Shown piece after piece: positions 27,141-38,473 of a stretch of 64,000 nucleotides of DNA (positions are counted from its first letter, which is position 1; every line of letters starts with the position of its first letter). The notes beneath the pieces are model-generated. The model ran no database searches. It saw only the letters and a program-made list of their open reading frames with translations, and was not told the origin of the DNA. Made by a program: the position numbers and the translations under genes. Origin of the DNA: Colius striatus (lineage: Eukaryota; Chordata; Aves; Coliiformes; Coliidae); the NCBI RefSeq assembly GCF_028858725.1, contig NC_084773.1:7492350-7556349 (forward strand), given 5' to 3'.

Positions 27141-29850
27141 GTGGCCTCCGCAGCGGCCGGGCGTGCTCGCCCGCCAGCGAGGAGGAGGAGGCCGGCAGCG
27201 AGGTGCTGAGCCACTGCAGCAGCGCCAGCGAGGGGGCCAGCCCCGCCGAGGAGGCCGCAGGTGAGCCCCGGGGCTGCCCTGCTGCCCCTTTGGGGTGTCT
27301 GTCGCTGCCCCCCCCCCTTCGCGCCCGGGCACCTCCGTGACGCGCGTACTGCCCCGGCAGGGAACGAGGCGGTGGGTGAGCAAGGCCAGGAGGAGGAGGT
27401 AGAGGACAGGTTGAAGGAGCACATGGACAACCTCCTGGACAAGAGGTGAGGAGCGGCTGTCAGCCGCCCCGGGCACGCGTGGCACGCTGCCCGTCCCTGC
27501 CGATGCTGCCAGCCAAGGGAAGGCAATGTGCCCCGTCCCGGGCCACTCCACCTTGTGACTCCTTACGGTCTCTGGCAGCGCCAAGACACGGCAGGCAGCA
27601 CTGCAGAGCCTGCGCCTGGCCTTCTCCTCCAAAACCCTCTCCGAGTTCCTGCTGGAGCGTCGCCTCACGCTCACCGACTCCCTGGAAAAGTGTCTCAAGA
27701 AAGGTCTGGGCACAGGCAGGCGCCAGGGTTGGGGGTAGCAGGGCTGGTGACTGGTGTCTGAGGTAGGTCTCTCATGCTGCCTGCAGGTAAAGGGGAGGAA
27801 CAGGCATTGGCAGGCACTGTCCTCACCCTCCTCTGCCTCCAGATGGGCTCTGGCTGGGAGGGGGAAGAGATCTTCCGTAGCCTGAAGCCGCTGCTCACCA
27901 ACATCCTGACAGACAGCACAGCCAGCCCTGGTGCCCGGCAAAGCGTAAGGCTCAGACCCTTTCCTCCTGGGTACCGGGGGCACCTTGGATGGGGAGAGCC
28001 TAGGCGATGCCTTTGGGTGTCCCTGTGGTCACAGGAGGATGGCCGGATTGGGTGCTGTGGGGAGCAGTGGGGTAAAGCAGAGGCTTCCCAACCCTGCTTC
28101 CACTGTCCCACTGCCTCCTCTGACTGCCTTTTCCCCACGTCTCTTGCCAGTGTGCCACAGCCCTGGGCATGTGTTGCTACATTGCTGCTGCTGACCTCGA
28201 GGTAACTGTGCCTGGGTGTTGTCTGGGTGCACCCTGGGGACTGCCATGGCACCTACCCTCAGCCCACAGTGCCAGGACAGCTTGTGGCTGAGCCAGGGAA
28301 GGGGCATGGGGACATCGGTGACTGTCCAGTCCCCTTCCCTGGGCAGCCTGGAGCTGAGCTGGGGGGGAAGCCCACCTCAAAGAGATGAGTAGTCTTGGTG
28401 CTTCTGGGCAGGGTGGGTCCCCAGTGCACCTCTTCCTGGCAGCTGTGGTCTGACCCGCGAGTTTCCCCCCTCCAGGACCTGATATTATGCATGTCTTGTC
28501 TGGAGGGTATCTTCAGCCCACCCAGTGCAGGCGAGGGGGGCTCAGCACTCATCCAGCACGGCCCTCTGCACTGCAGTGCGCTCCAGTCGTGGTCCCTGCT
28601 CCTCACCATCTGTCCCCCCTCCCACATCAAGAGCATCTTGGATGAGTGAGTGTGGTGTGGGGCAGCGGAGGGGGGAGCCCCTGAGGGCACCCTGCCCCCC
28701 TGACGCCCTCCTGCCTCTGCTGCAGTGGCTGGCTGAAGCTGCCCCCGCTGCTGTCCAGCAACTTTGTCACCCTGCGCATCCTGGCCGGGGAAACCATCGC
28801 GCTGGTCTTTGAACTGGCCCAGGACCTGGAGGTACAGTGGAGGGCTGGAGCAGAGGGGCGGGGAGCTGCTGGCACTAGACCCTGACTGTGGCCTGGCTGA
28901 GCTGGCACTGAGGGCGTCAAGATGCACAAGGCTGGTGTCACCAGCAGCAACTCCCAGCCTTGTCCTGGCAATGGCAGTGGTGGGCAGCACCTGAGCCACA
29001 TCCCCTCCAAACCCCCTGCATTTTTGGGGCAGGAGGACTTGTGCCACCAAGATACAGAGTTCCTGCGTGCCCAGCTCAAGGTCCTGGCTACTGAGAGCAA
29101 CAAGTACCGAGCCAAGACGGACCGTCGGAAGCAGCGCTCCATCTTCCGGGACATCCTGCGCTTCATCGAGGTACTGGAGGCCGGAGATGCCCTTGGTGCT
29201 GCCCTGCTCATGCTCCTGGATGTGCGGCTGCTGCCCAGCTGTCAGCTCTGCTGAGAGCCGGGGCACACGTGGGGCTGGCACCCAGGTTATTACTGATTTC
29301 TGATGCCCCTCTCTCTGCTCAGAGCGGTGAGTACCAGGAGGAGACCATCCGATTTGGCCTGGAGTGCATGTTCCTGGACAGCTGGGCACGCCAGCGGACA
29401 TACCAAGCCTTTAAAGAGGTGCTGGGCTCCGGCATCCGACACCACCTCCAGGTAGGGCCCAGGCAGGGATGCCAGAGGGACGCTGGGCCGGTGCCGGTAA
29501 TTGCTGACAGTCCCCTGCTTCTGCAGAACAATGAGCTGCTTCGGGAGATCTTTGGCCTTGGGCCCCCGTTGGTGCTGGATGCGGCCGCTCTGAAAGCCAG
29601 CAAGGTCTCCCGCTTTGAGAAGGTGGGTGCCAGCACCCGGCTTTGGCCCCTCGTGCCCCGCCGTGGGCTCCAGCCTGCCAAGTGCCTGCGACTGGAGCCT
29701 GGCGGGTACCCGTGTGGGGGGGAGCAGAGGGGCACTCCCTAACCCATCTATCTCCTCACTCCCCTCCAGCACCTCTACAACTCAGCTGCCTTCAAAGCCC
29801 GCACGAAAGCGCGGAGCCGGGTACGGGACAAGCGTGCGGACGTGCTGTGA
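26831..29850 (+). CDS. IFRD2: Interferon-related developmental regulator 2
   Basis: Known in mammals as a ribosome-binding factor found on translationally inactive ribosomes. Twelve exons: 26831-26858, 27141-27260, 27361-27445, 27579-27703, 27787-27944, 28151-28201, 28476-28645, 28726-28831, 29033-29170, 29323-29451, 29527-29622, 29770-29850; 428 residues (human 442), all phases closing. The N-terminus is basic then Ser/Glu-rich (RACSPASEEEEAGSEVLSHC); the body has IFRD repeats (KTRQAALQSLRLAFSSKTLSEFLLERR), and the C-terminus has RRKQRSIFRDILRFIE, FGLECMFLDSW and RSRVRDKRADVL. The start at 26831 is the only ATG giving the short basic first exon. Head-to-head with OASL across the ISRE cluster and tail-to-tail with LSMEM2. 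Confidence 0.95.
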
Positions 29851-30549
29851 CGGGCAGCGGGGCAGAGCCCCAGCCCAGCTGGACTGCAGACCCAGCACTG
29901 TGAGGGGCAGGTGCCCCCAGCCCTTGGGCTTTTATTCCTGTACAGCAGAGTATTTAATGCCTGGAGCTGCCCCACTGGGGGCTGCCCCCTCTTTTATTTT
30001 TTTAATCAAAACAAAGGCTAAAAGAAGAGCTGGGGGGAGGGGGAGAGGTGGGGGGAGTGTGCTGCTGTGTGCCCGCTCTGCGGCTGGGGCTCCACGGGGC
30101 ACAGTGGGAGGGGTCTCACAGGGCTCCTGTCCCCCTTCCCCAGGCCCATGGGGGCACCGGAGTGGCCTGGAGCAGGGGTGGGAAGGCAGAGCCCTGTGAG
30201 GCAGCCAGCCCTGCTCTGCGCAGGAGCGCTGCCCCAGCTGCCCACCGCCACACTGCCCCTGCCTCTGCAGCGCCTGGCACCCAGGGGTGGCAGAAGGTGG
30301 GACAGGCTCTGCCCAGCCCTGCTGACTGCCCATTCGGAGCCCTTTTCCAGCCAAATGCTTTATACGAAATAGTCCTCTTGTGGGAAATTAATTAAAGGGG
30401 GGTGGCACAGCAGGCAAGTGCCGGTGCTGCCTGCAGAGCCTTGGGGGCTGCTGCCTGGGCAGGCACGGGGCTGTGCCAGCTGGGCGTGCCTGTAACCTCG
30501 GGAATGTATCTATGGTGGTGATTTTATAAGACTTTGGTTACTGGAGGTA

Positions 30550-30555
30550 AATAAA
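30550..30555 (+). terminator. IFRD2: IFRD2 polyadenylation signal
   Basis: AATAAA about 700 bases after the IFRD2 stop. A T-rich stretch near 29,990-30,010 could mark earlier cleavage or the end of LSMEM2 from the other strand. Confidence 0.5.
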
Positions 30556-30798
30556 AGGCTTAAGTGGAGGGTGCCTTCTGCCTCATTAAAAGGAAGGGCT
30601 GTCGCTGGGGTGGGTGCTGCTCCTTGCAGCCCTGTCCCTTTCTCTCACAGCCCGGGATGGGGGCCAGGCTCACCCCCCACGCCCCGTGGGGCCATGCTGC
30701 CCGGGCTGAGGGGCAGGTAGGGCTGCCCACTTCCCCCTCCCACCCTCTGATGCCCCTTCCCGTGCTGGCCTGGTGCCCGTGATGGGGACGGGAGCAGC

Positions 30799-32551
30799 TC
30801 AGCGGTGCCCACCGTGCTCGGCGCTGGTGTTGAGGCGAGCCCAGAGCTGCCCGCTGGTTGCCCGCAGCTGGTGCACGGCGTTCTCCTGGCTCTCCAGCCA
30901 CTGGGCCAGCGTCCTCACCGACTGGCTCTGCAGGACTGTGGGGACAGGACACATTGGGGATCGGCTCCTGCAGCCCCCTGCCCCCCGCCCTGCCCAGTGC
31001 CACGTACCACTCAGGTAGATGGCCAGCGTGGCCAGGACCAGGCTGGCCAGCGCCATGAGCCCCAGCAGGGCCAGGATCAGAGGGTGGCCGAGGCTGAGGC
31101 AGGGGCAGGGGCTGGCGGCGGGCACAGGGCGCAGGGTGGGCAGGAGCGGCGGGCGGCCGGGGGGCACGGGGCGAGGCGGGGGCCGGTGCAGGCTGCTGTG
31201 GGGAGTGGGGCCGTTGCCTGCAGATGGGGAAGAGAAGAGGTGAGAGCCCAAGCACTGGCATGGCTGGGGCTGGCACAGCTCCCCCTCACGCCACTCTCAC
31301 CCTCGACACCCTTCTGCCCGGCCGAGGCCCAGTGCAGGTCGCTGATGGACTCCACGGGCCGCAGGCTGATGGCTCCGGGCTCGCTGCCGTCGGGGTCCCC
31401 GGGCTCTGCTGGCACCACACTCTCCGCCCTTCCCATGCTCTCTGCTGGGAGAGGGGGCAGAAGGTGAGCCTGGGCGCTGCCCGCAGCCCCTGGCACCCCT
31501 GCGGGGACCAGAGCCCTCCCAGAGGTGACCTCGGCTTTAACCCAGGGCTGTGACAGGCGGGTGGCCGACACCGGGGTGGCCTTGGCACGGCCCCATGGCC
31601 ACGTGGGCGAGTGCTGGCTGTGCCCCCCCAGACCCTGCGCTGTCATCGGAGCAGTTAGCGGGCGGCTGGTGGCCACAGTCCCAGAGCCTGTTAGTGGGGC
31701 TGGAATGTGCCACCCTCGCAAGACGGGTAGCCCGGGCACCTCAGGGCTGACTGGGGCTGCCCTGGGCCGGGGCATGGCTGGGCTTGCAGTGGGCACCATG
31801 CACAGGCACTGCCATGGGGGGCACAGCCAGAGATCTGGGGGCTGTGCCGTACCAGGCGGTCATAGTGCCCACTCTCCATGGCAGTGAGGGGCTTTCTGGA
31901 AGCAGGCATGGCTCCAGCATTGTCTCAGGAAGCAGCTGCACCCAGGGCAGAGGGAAAGGATCATTTTTCTCTGGGTGTTTGTGGGTTTTTGAACAGCGGG
32001 CAGGGCCCAGGCACTGGGCAGGGCAGGGTGGCACCATGCCCGCTCCCAGTCCTTCCCTGGGGCCGGCAGCATGTCACAGGGCAGTTGCTGCTGCAGGCAC
32101 TGCGTGCTACCAATGGGAATGGCAGCCGGTGGGGATGGCGGGGGGGGGGGGGGCGGTCTCAGCTGGTGCCCAGGGAACCCCCCAGACCCTCCTCTGGGCC
32201 CTGCATTTGGCTGAGGGGTGGCCTGTGGATACTCCCATCACCTCTGCAGCCCCTCTCTCCCAGGTCAGGGGGCACAGCACATCATGTGGCTATGGGGTGG
32301 GGAGGCCTGTGCCAGCCAGCTGTCTGCCCCCTCCCTAAACCCTGCTGCCCTGTGCTTGCAGCCCCCCACAACCCCCTTCTTCCTCAGGCAGACATCTCTG
32401 CCTGCAGCCCCCACGGCAGAGACCAGTGTTTGCCTGCTGTCTCCATCCCAGTGCCATGACCCCACACCGCCCGGTATCTCCCAGGGTGCCAAGGCCCCTG
32501 CCAGCCCCCAGCCCACTCCCGCAGCCTACCTTCTCCAGCCTCCCTGGGCAT
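30799..32551 (-). CDS. LSMEM2: Leucine-rich single-pass membrane protein 2
   Basis: Small membrane protein of unknown molecular role, known from muscle in mammals. Four coding exons: 32530-32551, 31301-31441, 31008-31217, 30799-30935; 169 residues (human 164). Shared features are the start MPREAGE (human MPEETQE), the block RPVESISDLH (human HQVESISDLH), one membrane segment LILALLGLMALASLVLATLA then IYLSVLQSQSVRTLAQWL, and a C-terminal LNTSAE stretch. The upstream frame stays open without an ATG, so the ATG at 32551 is chosen. Exon 2 has a CAGCAG acceptor, giving forms with or without one alanine. Between IFRD2 and HYAL3; the human order is SEMA3B-LSMEM2-IFRD2-HYAL3, so it is locally rearranged here. 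Confidence 0.9.
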
Positions 32552-32638
32552 GGCTGGCCGTGCCCTGTGCTGGGCAGTGGGCAGCGAGGCGGTGCGGGGC
32601 TCCTGGGCACTGGGCTCCCCGGGCGCCAACTGCGCCGC

Positions 32639-32690
32639 TTAAAATAGGACAGTGAGAAACACAGTTGGGGGGGATAAAAATAGCCGTGGG
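32639..32690 (-). promoter_or_regulatory. LSMEM2: MEF2-like A/T motifs upstream of LSMEM2
   Basis: On the minus strand CTATTTTTAT and CTATTTTAAG each match the MEF2 consensus YTAWWWWTAR at nine of ten bases, within 140 bases of the LSMEM2 start codon in GC-rich surroundings. The second could instead be a TATA-like box. Confidence 0.35.
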
Positions 32691-32975
32691 ATGGGGGCCT
32701 GGCAGCAGGCAGCACAGTGCCAGCGTGGCAAAGGGAGAGCGGCCTGTGGCAGTGCCCTGTGTCCCCTTCACAGGGCACAGGGGCTGCCAGTTCACTGTGG
32801 GATCAGAGCAGAGCCCATGGAGGGAAACCGAGGCAGCAGTGAGCCCTTCCAGAGCCAAACTGGTGCCTCTGCCGCCTCTCAGCAGTGATGGCAATTGCGC
32901 CCAGCCTGGGAGGCACCAGGGAGCCCATCCCCATCCCCAGCTTTGCCCACAAGGACCACGCTGTCTGTGCCAGGA

Positions 32976-32981
32976 TTTATT
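32976..32981 (-). terminator. HYAL3: HYAL3 polyadenylation signal
   Basis: AATAAA on the minus strand, 77 bases after the HYAL3 stop codon. Confidence 0.75.
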
Positions 32982-33057
32982 TAAGTTAACGAGCTCTCGG
33001 GAAGTGCCAGGCAGCAGCACTGCTGGGGCAGGGGACCGTGCTGCCCACCAGCCCTGG

Positions 33058-34593
33058 TCACCAGCCCCACGTGCCCTGTGGCAGGCAGGTGTCGGAGGGT
33101 GGGAGGTCGTTTTGTCCATAGAGGCTGTGGGTGGGTGCCAGGCAGGAGGTGGCAGGGCTGGGCTGGACCCGCCGGGCACAGTCCTCGCCGGCCCAGCCGC
33201 GGTAGCAGTGGCAGCGGAAAGAGGCCTTTGGGCCAGTGCCGGGGCCAAGGTGCAGGAGGCTACCCAGGTCATGGGGCTGGCGCCGCACACAGCGCCCGTG
33301 CCCGTGGCACTGCCCGTAGCTGCACTCCCGGGCTGCTGCCGTCACGTTGGCCACGTAGGGACCCAGGGTGGTCACGAGGTAGTGGCGTAGGCTGGCACAG
33401 CTCTCCTGGGAGGAGAGCACCGGTGAGAACCTGCCCTGGCACCGAGGCCCCCCCTGGCTATCCCTCCCCAGCGGGCACAGGCGCTGTGGCTGCCCCATCC
33501 GCACCATGCCCACGTGCCCAGGAGCCGCACTCACAGCTGAGCGGGAGTACGACATATCTCCCCAGAGCACCAGCCCTGCCGCCCCCAGTGCCGCGCTCTC
33601 CCCGATGGTGTGCACTAGGTCAGCCTGTCGAGACAGAGACGTGACTGGGCTGGGGGGCCCCGGCCCCAGCCCCATCCCAAGCCCCGTCCCCACGGCACTT
33701 ACCGGCTCCAGGAAGCGGGGTGAGCGGCGGAAGGACAGGCGGGAGTAGGCGACCACGGGCAGGAGGCTGCGGGCCCCGAAGGCGGCCACGCGCAGAGCCT
33801 CCCGCAGCCGGTGGTGCACGTAGCGGCGGCGCAGGGCCGGCGGCAGCGCCGGGGGCAGGTAGATGCTGGGGTACAGAGCGGCCGAGGAGGCCCAGAGCCA
33901 GCCCAGGCGGTCATTGCGCCGCACCTCCGCCGGCCGGCACTGCCCGGTGTAGTTGGCCTCTTTGGCCCAGTTGCTGTTGAAGCAGTCGGGGAAGCGGTAG
34001 AAGCCCCAGAGCCCCGCGGGGCGCAGGCCGCGGCCCAGCAGCAGCGTCTCCTCCATCAGAGCCTGCGCTGCCCGCTCAAACTCCCGCTGCGCCAGGCGGA
34101 GCCGCCGCCGCGCCGGCAGCAGCCCGTGCCGGGCCCGCACCCACTGCTCCGAGGCCGCTCGGTACACCCGCTTGGCCCCCCAGTTTCGGGCCCAGAGGGG
34201 CCTCCACTCCTCCCAGTCCAGCACGGCCAGCCCGCGGAAAGCGGGGCGCAGGAGGTGCCGGATGTCCTGGGCCGCCCTGGCGAGGTGGGCGCCGAGGGGC
34301 ACCCGCTGGGGGATGCCACCGTTGCGGGGCACGCCGTGCTGTGACAGGTAGGGGTACAGCCCGAACTTGTTCTTGTAGAAGATGGTGACGTTCTGGCCGG
34401 TGAAGCGGCCGTCCCGGTTCTCCACGATGCCGTAGTCGCCGAGGGGCAGCCCCACGCCAAAGCGGCGCTGGCAGCGGCCGGCGGGCACGTTCCACACCAC
34501 GGCGAAAGGCTGGCCACCTGCCAAAGGCTCCGGGGCTGGGCTCTCCCCGCCAGCGGTGCCCAGCGCCAGGCAGACCCACAGCGCCAGCACCAT
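33058..34593 (-). CDS. HYAL3: Hyaluronidase-3
   Basis: Family 56 glycosidase that cleaves hyaluronan. Coding exons 33703-34593, 33535-33624, 33058-33405; 442 residues (human 417). A signal peptide (MVLALWVCLALGTAGG) precedes the catalytic domain: NVTIFYKNKFGLYPY, the acid/base motif VLDWEEW with D126 and E128, YRFPDCFNSNW, SIYLPP, and a C-terminal EGF-like module (CSYGQCHGHGRCVRR, CHCYRGWAGEDC). The VLDWEEW, RHLLRP, HRRSGRFL-like and EGF sequence and the NAA80 neighbour favour HYAL3 over HYAL1 or HYAL2. Splice acceptor sequence directly before 34593 shows the ATG is in the second exon. The C-terminus runs about 35 residues past the EGF module, longer than human. Confidence 0.92.
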   Translation of the reverse strand: MVLALWVCLALGTAGGESPAPEPLAGGQPFAVVWNVPAGRCQRRFGVGLPLGDYGIVENRDGRFTGQNVTIFYKNKFGLYPYLSQHGVPRNGGIPQRVPLGAHLARAAQDIRHLLRPAFRGLAVLDWEEWRPLWARNWGAKRVYRAASEQWVRARHGLLPARRRLRLAQREFERAAQALMEETLLLGRGLRPAGLWGFYRFPDCFNSNWAKEANYTGQCRPAEVRRNDRLGWLWASSAALYPSIYLPPALPPALRRRYVHHRLREALRVAAFGARSLLPVVAYSRLSFRRSPRFLEPVSAVGTGLGMGLGPGPPSPVTSLSRQADLVHTIGESAALGAAGLVLWGDMSYSRSAVSAAPGHVGMVRMGQPQRLCPLGRDSQGGPRCQGRFSPVLSSQESCASLRHYLVTTLGPYVANVTAAARECSYGQCHGHGRCVRRQPHDLGSLLHLGPGTGPKASFRCHCYRGWAGEDCARRVQPSPATSCLAPTHSLYGQNDLPPSDTCLPQGTWGW

Positions 34594-34749
34594 CCTGTGC
34601 CACGGCCTGCCTGCGGGGAAAGGAGAGCAGCGGGGCTGAGGCGGCAGGGAGCAGCAGGCAGCACGGCCACACTGGCACCACCATGGGCTAGGACTGGCCA
34701 CAGGCAGCTACACGTGCTGCCTGCCCCCAAATCACACGGGACTCAGCAA

Positions 34750-35600
34750 ACTTGGGAGGCTCTCCCACTCCTAGCTACTGTGCCACAGTGCCCAGAGCCC
34801 CCCGCAGCAGCATGGCTGTGCCAGAGCTCTAGTGTGGCACTGCAAGCTGCCAGGCCTGGGGCCTCAGTGTCCCCGCTGGCTCCCTGTCCTGCCTACAGCT
34901 GGGACACCGTGATCCCCTCTCCCCCATTTCACAGCCCACTTCTGCTGAGGGTCTGAGCCTCCAGAGAGGTGTAATGGAGCCTGAGGGGCAGCTCGGTCCC
35001 TTCCAGCCCTGGCAGGGCCAGAGGGGGCTGGGTGCCCCTGGCCAGTGTCAGTCGGGACAAGGGGATTAGGCAGGGGATGGGCCTGGGGGCCGCGTGACGC
35101 AGCGAGGATGGTGCTAATCCCCCGGCACCAGGCCCAGACGCTCTCCCTGACCTTCCTGCTCCTGTTCCCATGCCTCTGGCCTCGCTACCCTGCTTGAGCC
35201 CTGCAGCCCCCCTGCCTGCCCTCCTCTCCCTGCTGCCCCTCCAGCCATCTGCCTCAGTTTCCCCAGGCTGCTCACTGGGAAGTGGCAGCCCCACTGGCAG
35301 CCATGGCATGCTCTCAGCTCCAGCTGCCACACAGCAAGTCCCCTGGATGCAGGAGACGCCGGTGGGACTGGGCAGCGCTCCCAGGACCAGCCCCAACCCC
35401 AGAGCCTGGGCTGGGCTTGGCTCCCTACCACACTGGTGGTCCTAGGGGCCAGGAAAAGCTGAGGTGGCATGCCCAGGCAGGACGTGGGGGCCATCTGTCC
35501 CTGATAATGGGGCCAGGGCAAAGCAGGGAGGCCGGGGTAGCCAATGCCAGCCCTGAAGAACAGCAGTCAGGGGGGCAGCGCTGGGGCAGGCAGCCCCTGC
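34750..35600. other. HYAL3-NAA80 intergenic or 5' UTR intron
   Basis: No coding exon recognised. The HYAL3 5' UTR exon ends at a splice acceptor at about 34,610, so a first exon must lie upstream, possibly shared with NAA80 as in mammals. Confidence 0.45.
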
Positions 35601-35610
35601 CTGCCCCACT

Positions 35611-35616
35611 TTTAAT
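35611..35616 (-). terminator. NAA80: NAA80 polyadenylation signal (ATTAAA variant)
   Basis: ATTAAA on the minus strand, about 30 bases past the NAA80 stop, implying a very short 3' UTR. Confidence 0.5.
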
Positions 35617-35645
35617 CAGCAGCTTGGGGCCCTGGCCCCAGTCCC

Positions 35646-36356
35646 TCAGATGTCCTTCTTCATCCAGAAGATGGGCAGCCCTTTGGCATCTCGGTGCGGG
35701 GTCTCCAGGAGGCTCTGCCCGCTGCTCTCGGCCAGGACACCCCTCGCCCAGACCACGGTTGGCAGTGGGGGCGGTGGGGGGGCGGCGGGGGGCGGGAGGG
35801 GAGGCGAGGGGGCCACGGGGGCCTTTGGCTTGGTGCTGGTGGCAGCGGCGGTGCCAGGAGAGGCAGAGAAGAGCCGCAGCACCTTGGCAGGTATGGCGGG
35901 GCTGAGGAAGGCCACGCTCTGCACCGGCTCGCCCAGTACAAAGCCCAGGTGGGCATAGAAGTGCTGCTTGTCATGGGTGGTGAGGTGCAGGCAGGCAAAG
36001 CCCCGGGCCCGGGCCCACCGCTCAGTAGCCTCCATCAGCCGGCGCCCATAGCCCTGGCCCCGCAGCGCCCGCGCCACCACCACGCTCTCCACAAAGAGGT
36101 CGCGGGGCCGGGCGGCCACACGGGACAGCCGGACATGGCCCACGAGCTGGCAGGGACCCTCCCGGGGCTCGGCAGCGCCGCGGCTCCGCAGCAGCAGCAG
36201 GCAAGTGGGGAAGGAGTCTGAGGAGCGCTGCAGCGTGTGGAGCCGTGACGCCCGGCTCTTCCCCCACTCCTCGCCCAGCAGCTCGGCACAGGCCTCCAGC
36301 AGCTCCGGCCTCTGGTGCAGGGGAACCAGGCTGAGCTCTTCTGACATGGAGCCCAT
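35646..36356 (-). CDS. NAA80: Actin N-terminal acetyltransferase NAA80
   Basis: Acetylates the processed acidic N-terminus of actin. Single coding exon of 236 residues. The GNAT fold shows SRVAARPRDLFVESVVVARALRG and the acetyl-CoA loop RGQGYG (99-104), then LHLTTHDKQHFYAHLGF and GEPVQ. A proline-rich stretch (APVAPSPPLPPPAAPPPPPL) follows, the profilin-binding feature of vertebrate NAA80, and the ending GLPIFWMKKDI matches human GRPIFWMEKDI. ATG 36356 or 36347 both fit; the acceptor TCAG at about 36,368 shows the 5' UTR is spliced. The human N-terminal repeat extension is missing. It is followed in the same direction by HYAL3. Confidence 0.93.
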   Translation of the reverse strand: MGSMSEELSLVPLHQRPELLEACAELLGEEWGKSRASRLHTLQRSSDSFPTCLLLLRSRGAAEPREGPCQLVGHVRLSRVAARPRDLFVESVVVARALRGQGYGRRLMEATERWARARGFACLHLTTHDKQHFYAHLGFVLGEPVQSVAFLSPAIPAKVLRLFSASPGTAAATSTKPKAPVAPSPPLPPPAAPPPPPLPTVVWARGVLAESSGQSLLETPHRDAKGLPIFWMKKDI

Positions 36357-36369
36357 TCTTCTCACTGAT

Positions 36370-37700
36370 GGGACACCAAGCAGGCCACAGCTTAGAGGCG
36401 TTGGGGGACAGACCATGTGTGCCCTCCCACACCCAGCCCCGGCCCCAGCACCAGCACAGCTCCACAGTGGCTTTGAAGGGCTCAGCGGCGGGTCCGAGGT
36501 CAACTGTCAGCACTGTGGTGGGGAAACTCCATGTGCCCGTGCCATGAGGCCTGTGGGCAGCTCTGGCACCACTGAACTGGTACAGGGCAGCTGGCACAGG
36601 GCAGCTGGGCACCTGCCTGAGCCCAGCCAGCTCATTACACACCATGTGCCCGGTGCATAAGAGGGCTGCAGCACTATGGGACTGAGCTGACCTCAGCCCT
36701 GGCACAGGAGCTCTAGGGGGAGCCTTGGCAATCTCTGAGGGGTCAGGAACTCCTTGCCACAACCCGTATGTGATGGAGGCCCCTCTCCCAGCCTGGTAAC
36801 CGTTCGCCTTGCGAAGGAGAAACCACAGGCAGAGGGCAGGAGGAACTGCCACACTGGCTTATCCACTGGGGTTGAGCAAACTGCCAGCTTCCCACTCTGC
36901 CTTGCCCTCCTGTGCCTTCAGAGTGCCTCCCAAAGTCACCCACTCAGCTCAAAGACCAGCAGCTGAGCCTGCACTCCCCCTTTCAGAGTCCAGGCAGCAC
37001 CCTAACGCCCCATCAGCACCGCTGGCAAGCAATGCTATTCCTTCCGTCTCCCGAGGAAACCCATGCCAGGACTCTCTCAGCACTCCTCTGCCCCTCAAGG
37101 GCTCCATGTGTTGGGGGAAGCCCCCCTCACACCTGTCCTCCCTTTGCCTCTGCCTGTGGTGCTCTGCCAAGCTTCACCCACCCCAGCGCCTGATTCCCCA
37201 CAACGCCAGTCCTTGCCCAGGGCCACAGGGCTGCTCAGCCTGCCTGCACTCAGCCTGGCTGCACACAGCCTGCCTGCCCACCTTCCCGCTGCCCTGGGCT
37301 CGCTGCCCGCGCTCCCCTCGCTGCCCCTGCTCGCACTCACCCTGCTGCTGCCGCTGGCCGCCGTGCCCCGGGTGCCTGTGCGGCAGCGTGGCAGGAAGCT
37401 GCGCGGGCTCGTGGCCAACCGCAGCGCCTGGTTCTGCTTCCCCGGGGTGTGACACCTCTGGCCCCCTCGCCCCCAGCGCCCCCGCACAGGGCACCCGACC
37501 CTGCCCGCAGCGCCCATGCACCAAACCACCCTGCACCCACACACGGCACTGCCCGGCTCAGCACCGCCCGCACCGCACCGCACCGCTGACCCATCGCTGA
37601 CCTCTCATCGACCCCTCATCAACCCATCATTCACCCTTCACCGACCCCTCGCTGACCCGCCCCGGCCCCGTGTGCCGCTCCCAGCCCGGCCCTGCCCGCC
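36370..37700. other. NAA80 5' UTR intron, no other gene recognised
   Basis: Between the NAA80 coding exon and its probable promoter. An open frame at 37,063-37,452 (+) ends in a hydrophobic then basic stretch but has no recognised family and no splice support. Confidence 0.45.
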
Positions 37701-38470
37701 CGGCCCTGCCCGCCCGTACCGTTCCGCCGCCGCCGCCACACACCGCCGTCCGCAGCGCGGCGCCCCCTGGCGCCCGGAGGCCGCCTCATCGCTGCCCTCC
37801 GACCCGAGCCTCCCCGAGCGGAGCCGAGCGGTCCCGAGCGACGAGCGCAGTCGAGCCCCCCGAGGGGAGCCGCGCCTCCCCGGGCGAGCCCGCCGACACA
37901 GCCGGCCCCAGCCCCGCTCCCCCCATGCCCACGCCGCCTCCTTCCCTGCCCCCCGCGCTCGGGACGCGCCCCCGCGTTCCGCGGGCCCTGGGGAGGGGTG
38001 CGGGGAGGTGCCCGCTCCCCGGTGGGACTGTGACGTTCCGTGGCAACCGTAACCGGGGAACGCGGTGTCCCGCGGCAGCGGTGAGGCTGAGTGCCGTGTG
38101 TCTGTGCTCACTGCTCCCTGAGCGCGGCGAGCTCGGCGTGGCGGGGAGCGTGGATCGGATCGGATCGCATCGGCCCGCAGCGTGTGTGCGCTGCGCCCCG
38201 GCCCGGAGGCGGCGGGCAAAGGGCCCTGCGGCAAGGACAGTTCCTTGGCACCGCGGAATCCAGCCCCAAGCGGGAGGAGAGGCTCAGTCCTGCCCTCCCG
38301 GGGGCTCTGCGGCAGCCTGAGGGGTCCTGGGGAGCGGGGGGTAACGTGGCACTTGGTGACACCCCGTGACAGCCAGCCCTGCCCTCCCGGTGTCTGCGGG
38401 ACGGTGTGAGGAGCCCACTGAGCGCAGCCGCCTCTGCTCCTCGCCCCTTTCCTCGCTCCCTGCCTCGCGC
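37680..38470. promoter_or_regulatory. CpG island, bidirectional promoter of NAA80 (-) and the MROH gene (+)
   Basis: Dense CpG separates two divergent genes. A minus-strand donor (GTACGG) near 37,722 could end a NAA80 non-coding exon, and the MROH start codon lies at 38,474. Confidence 0.55.
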
Positions 38471-38473
38471 AGG

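Noticed and set aside
33058-34593. HYAL1 or HYAL2 identity
   Set aside because: Motifs and the NAA80/LSMEM2 neighbours fit HYAL3 best.
37063-37452. Open frame with a hydrophobic stretch and basic tail
   Set aside because: No family recognised, no promoter or splice support, lies within the NAA80 5' intron.
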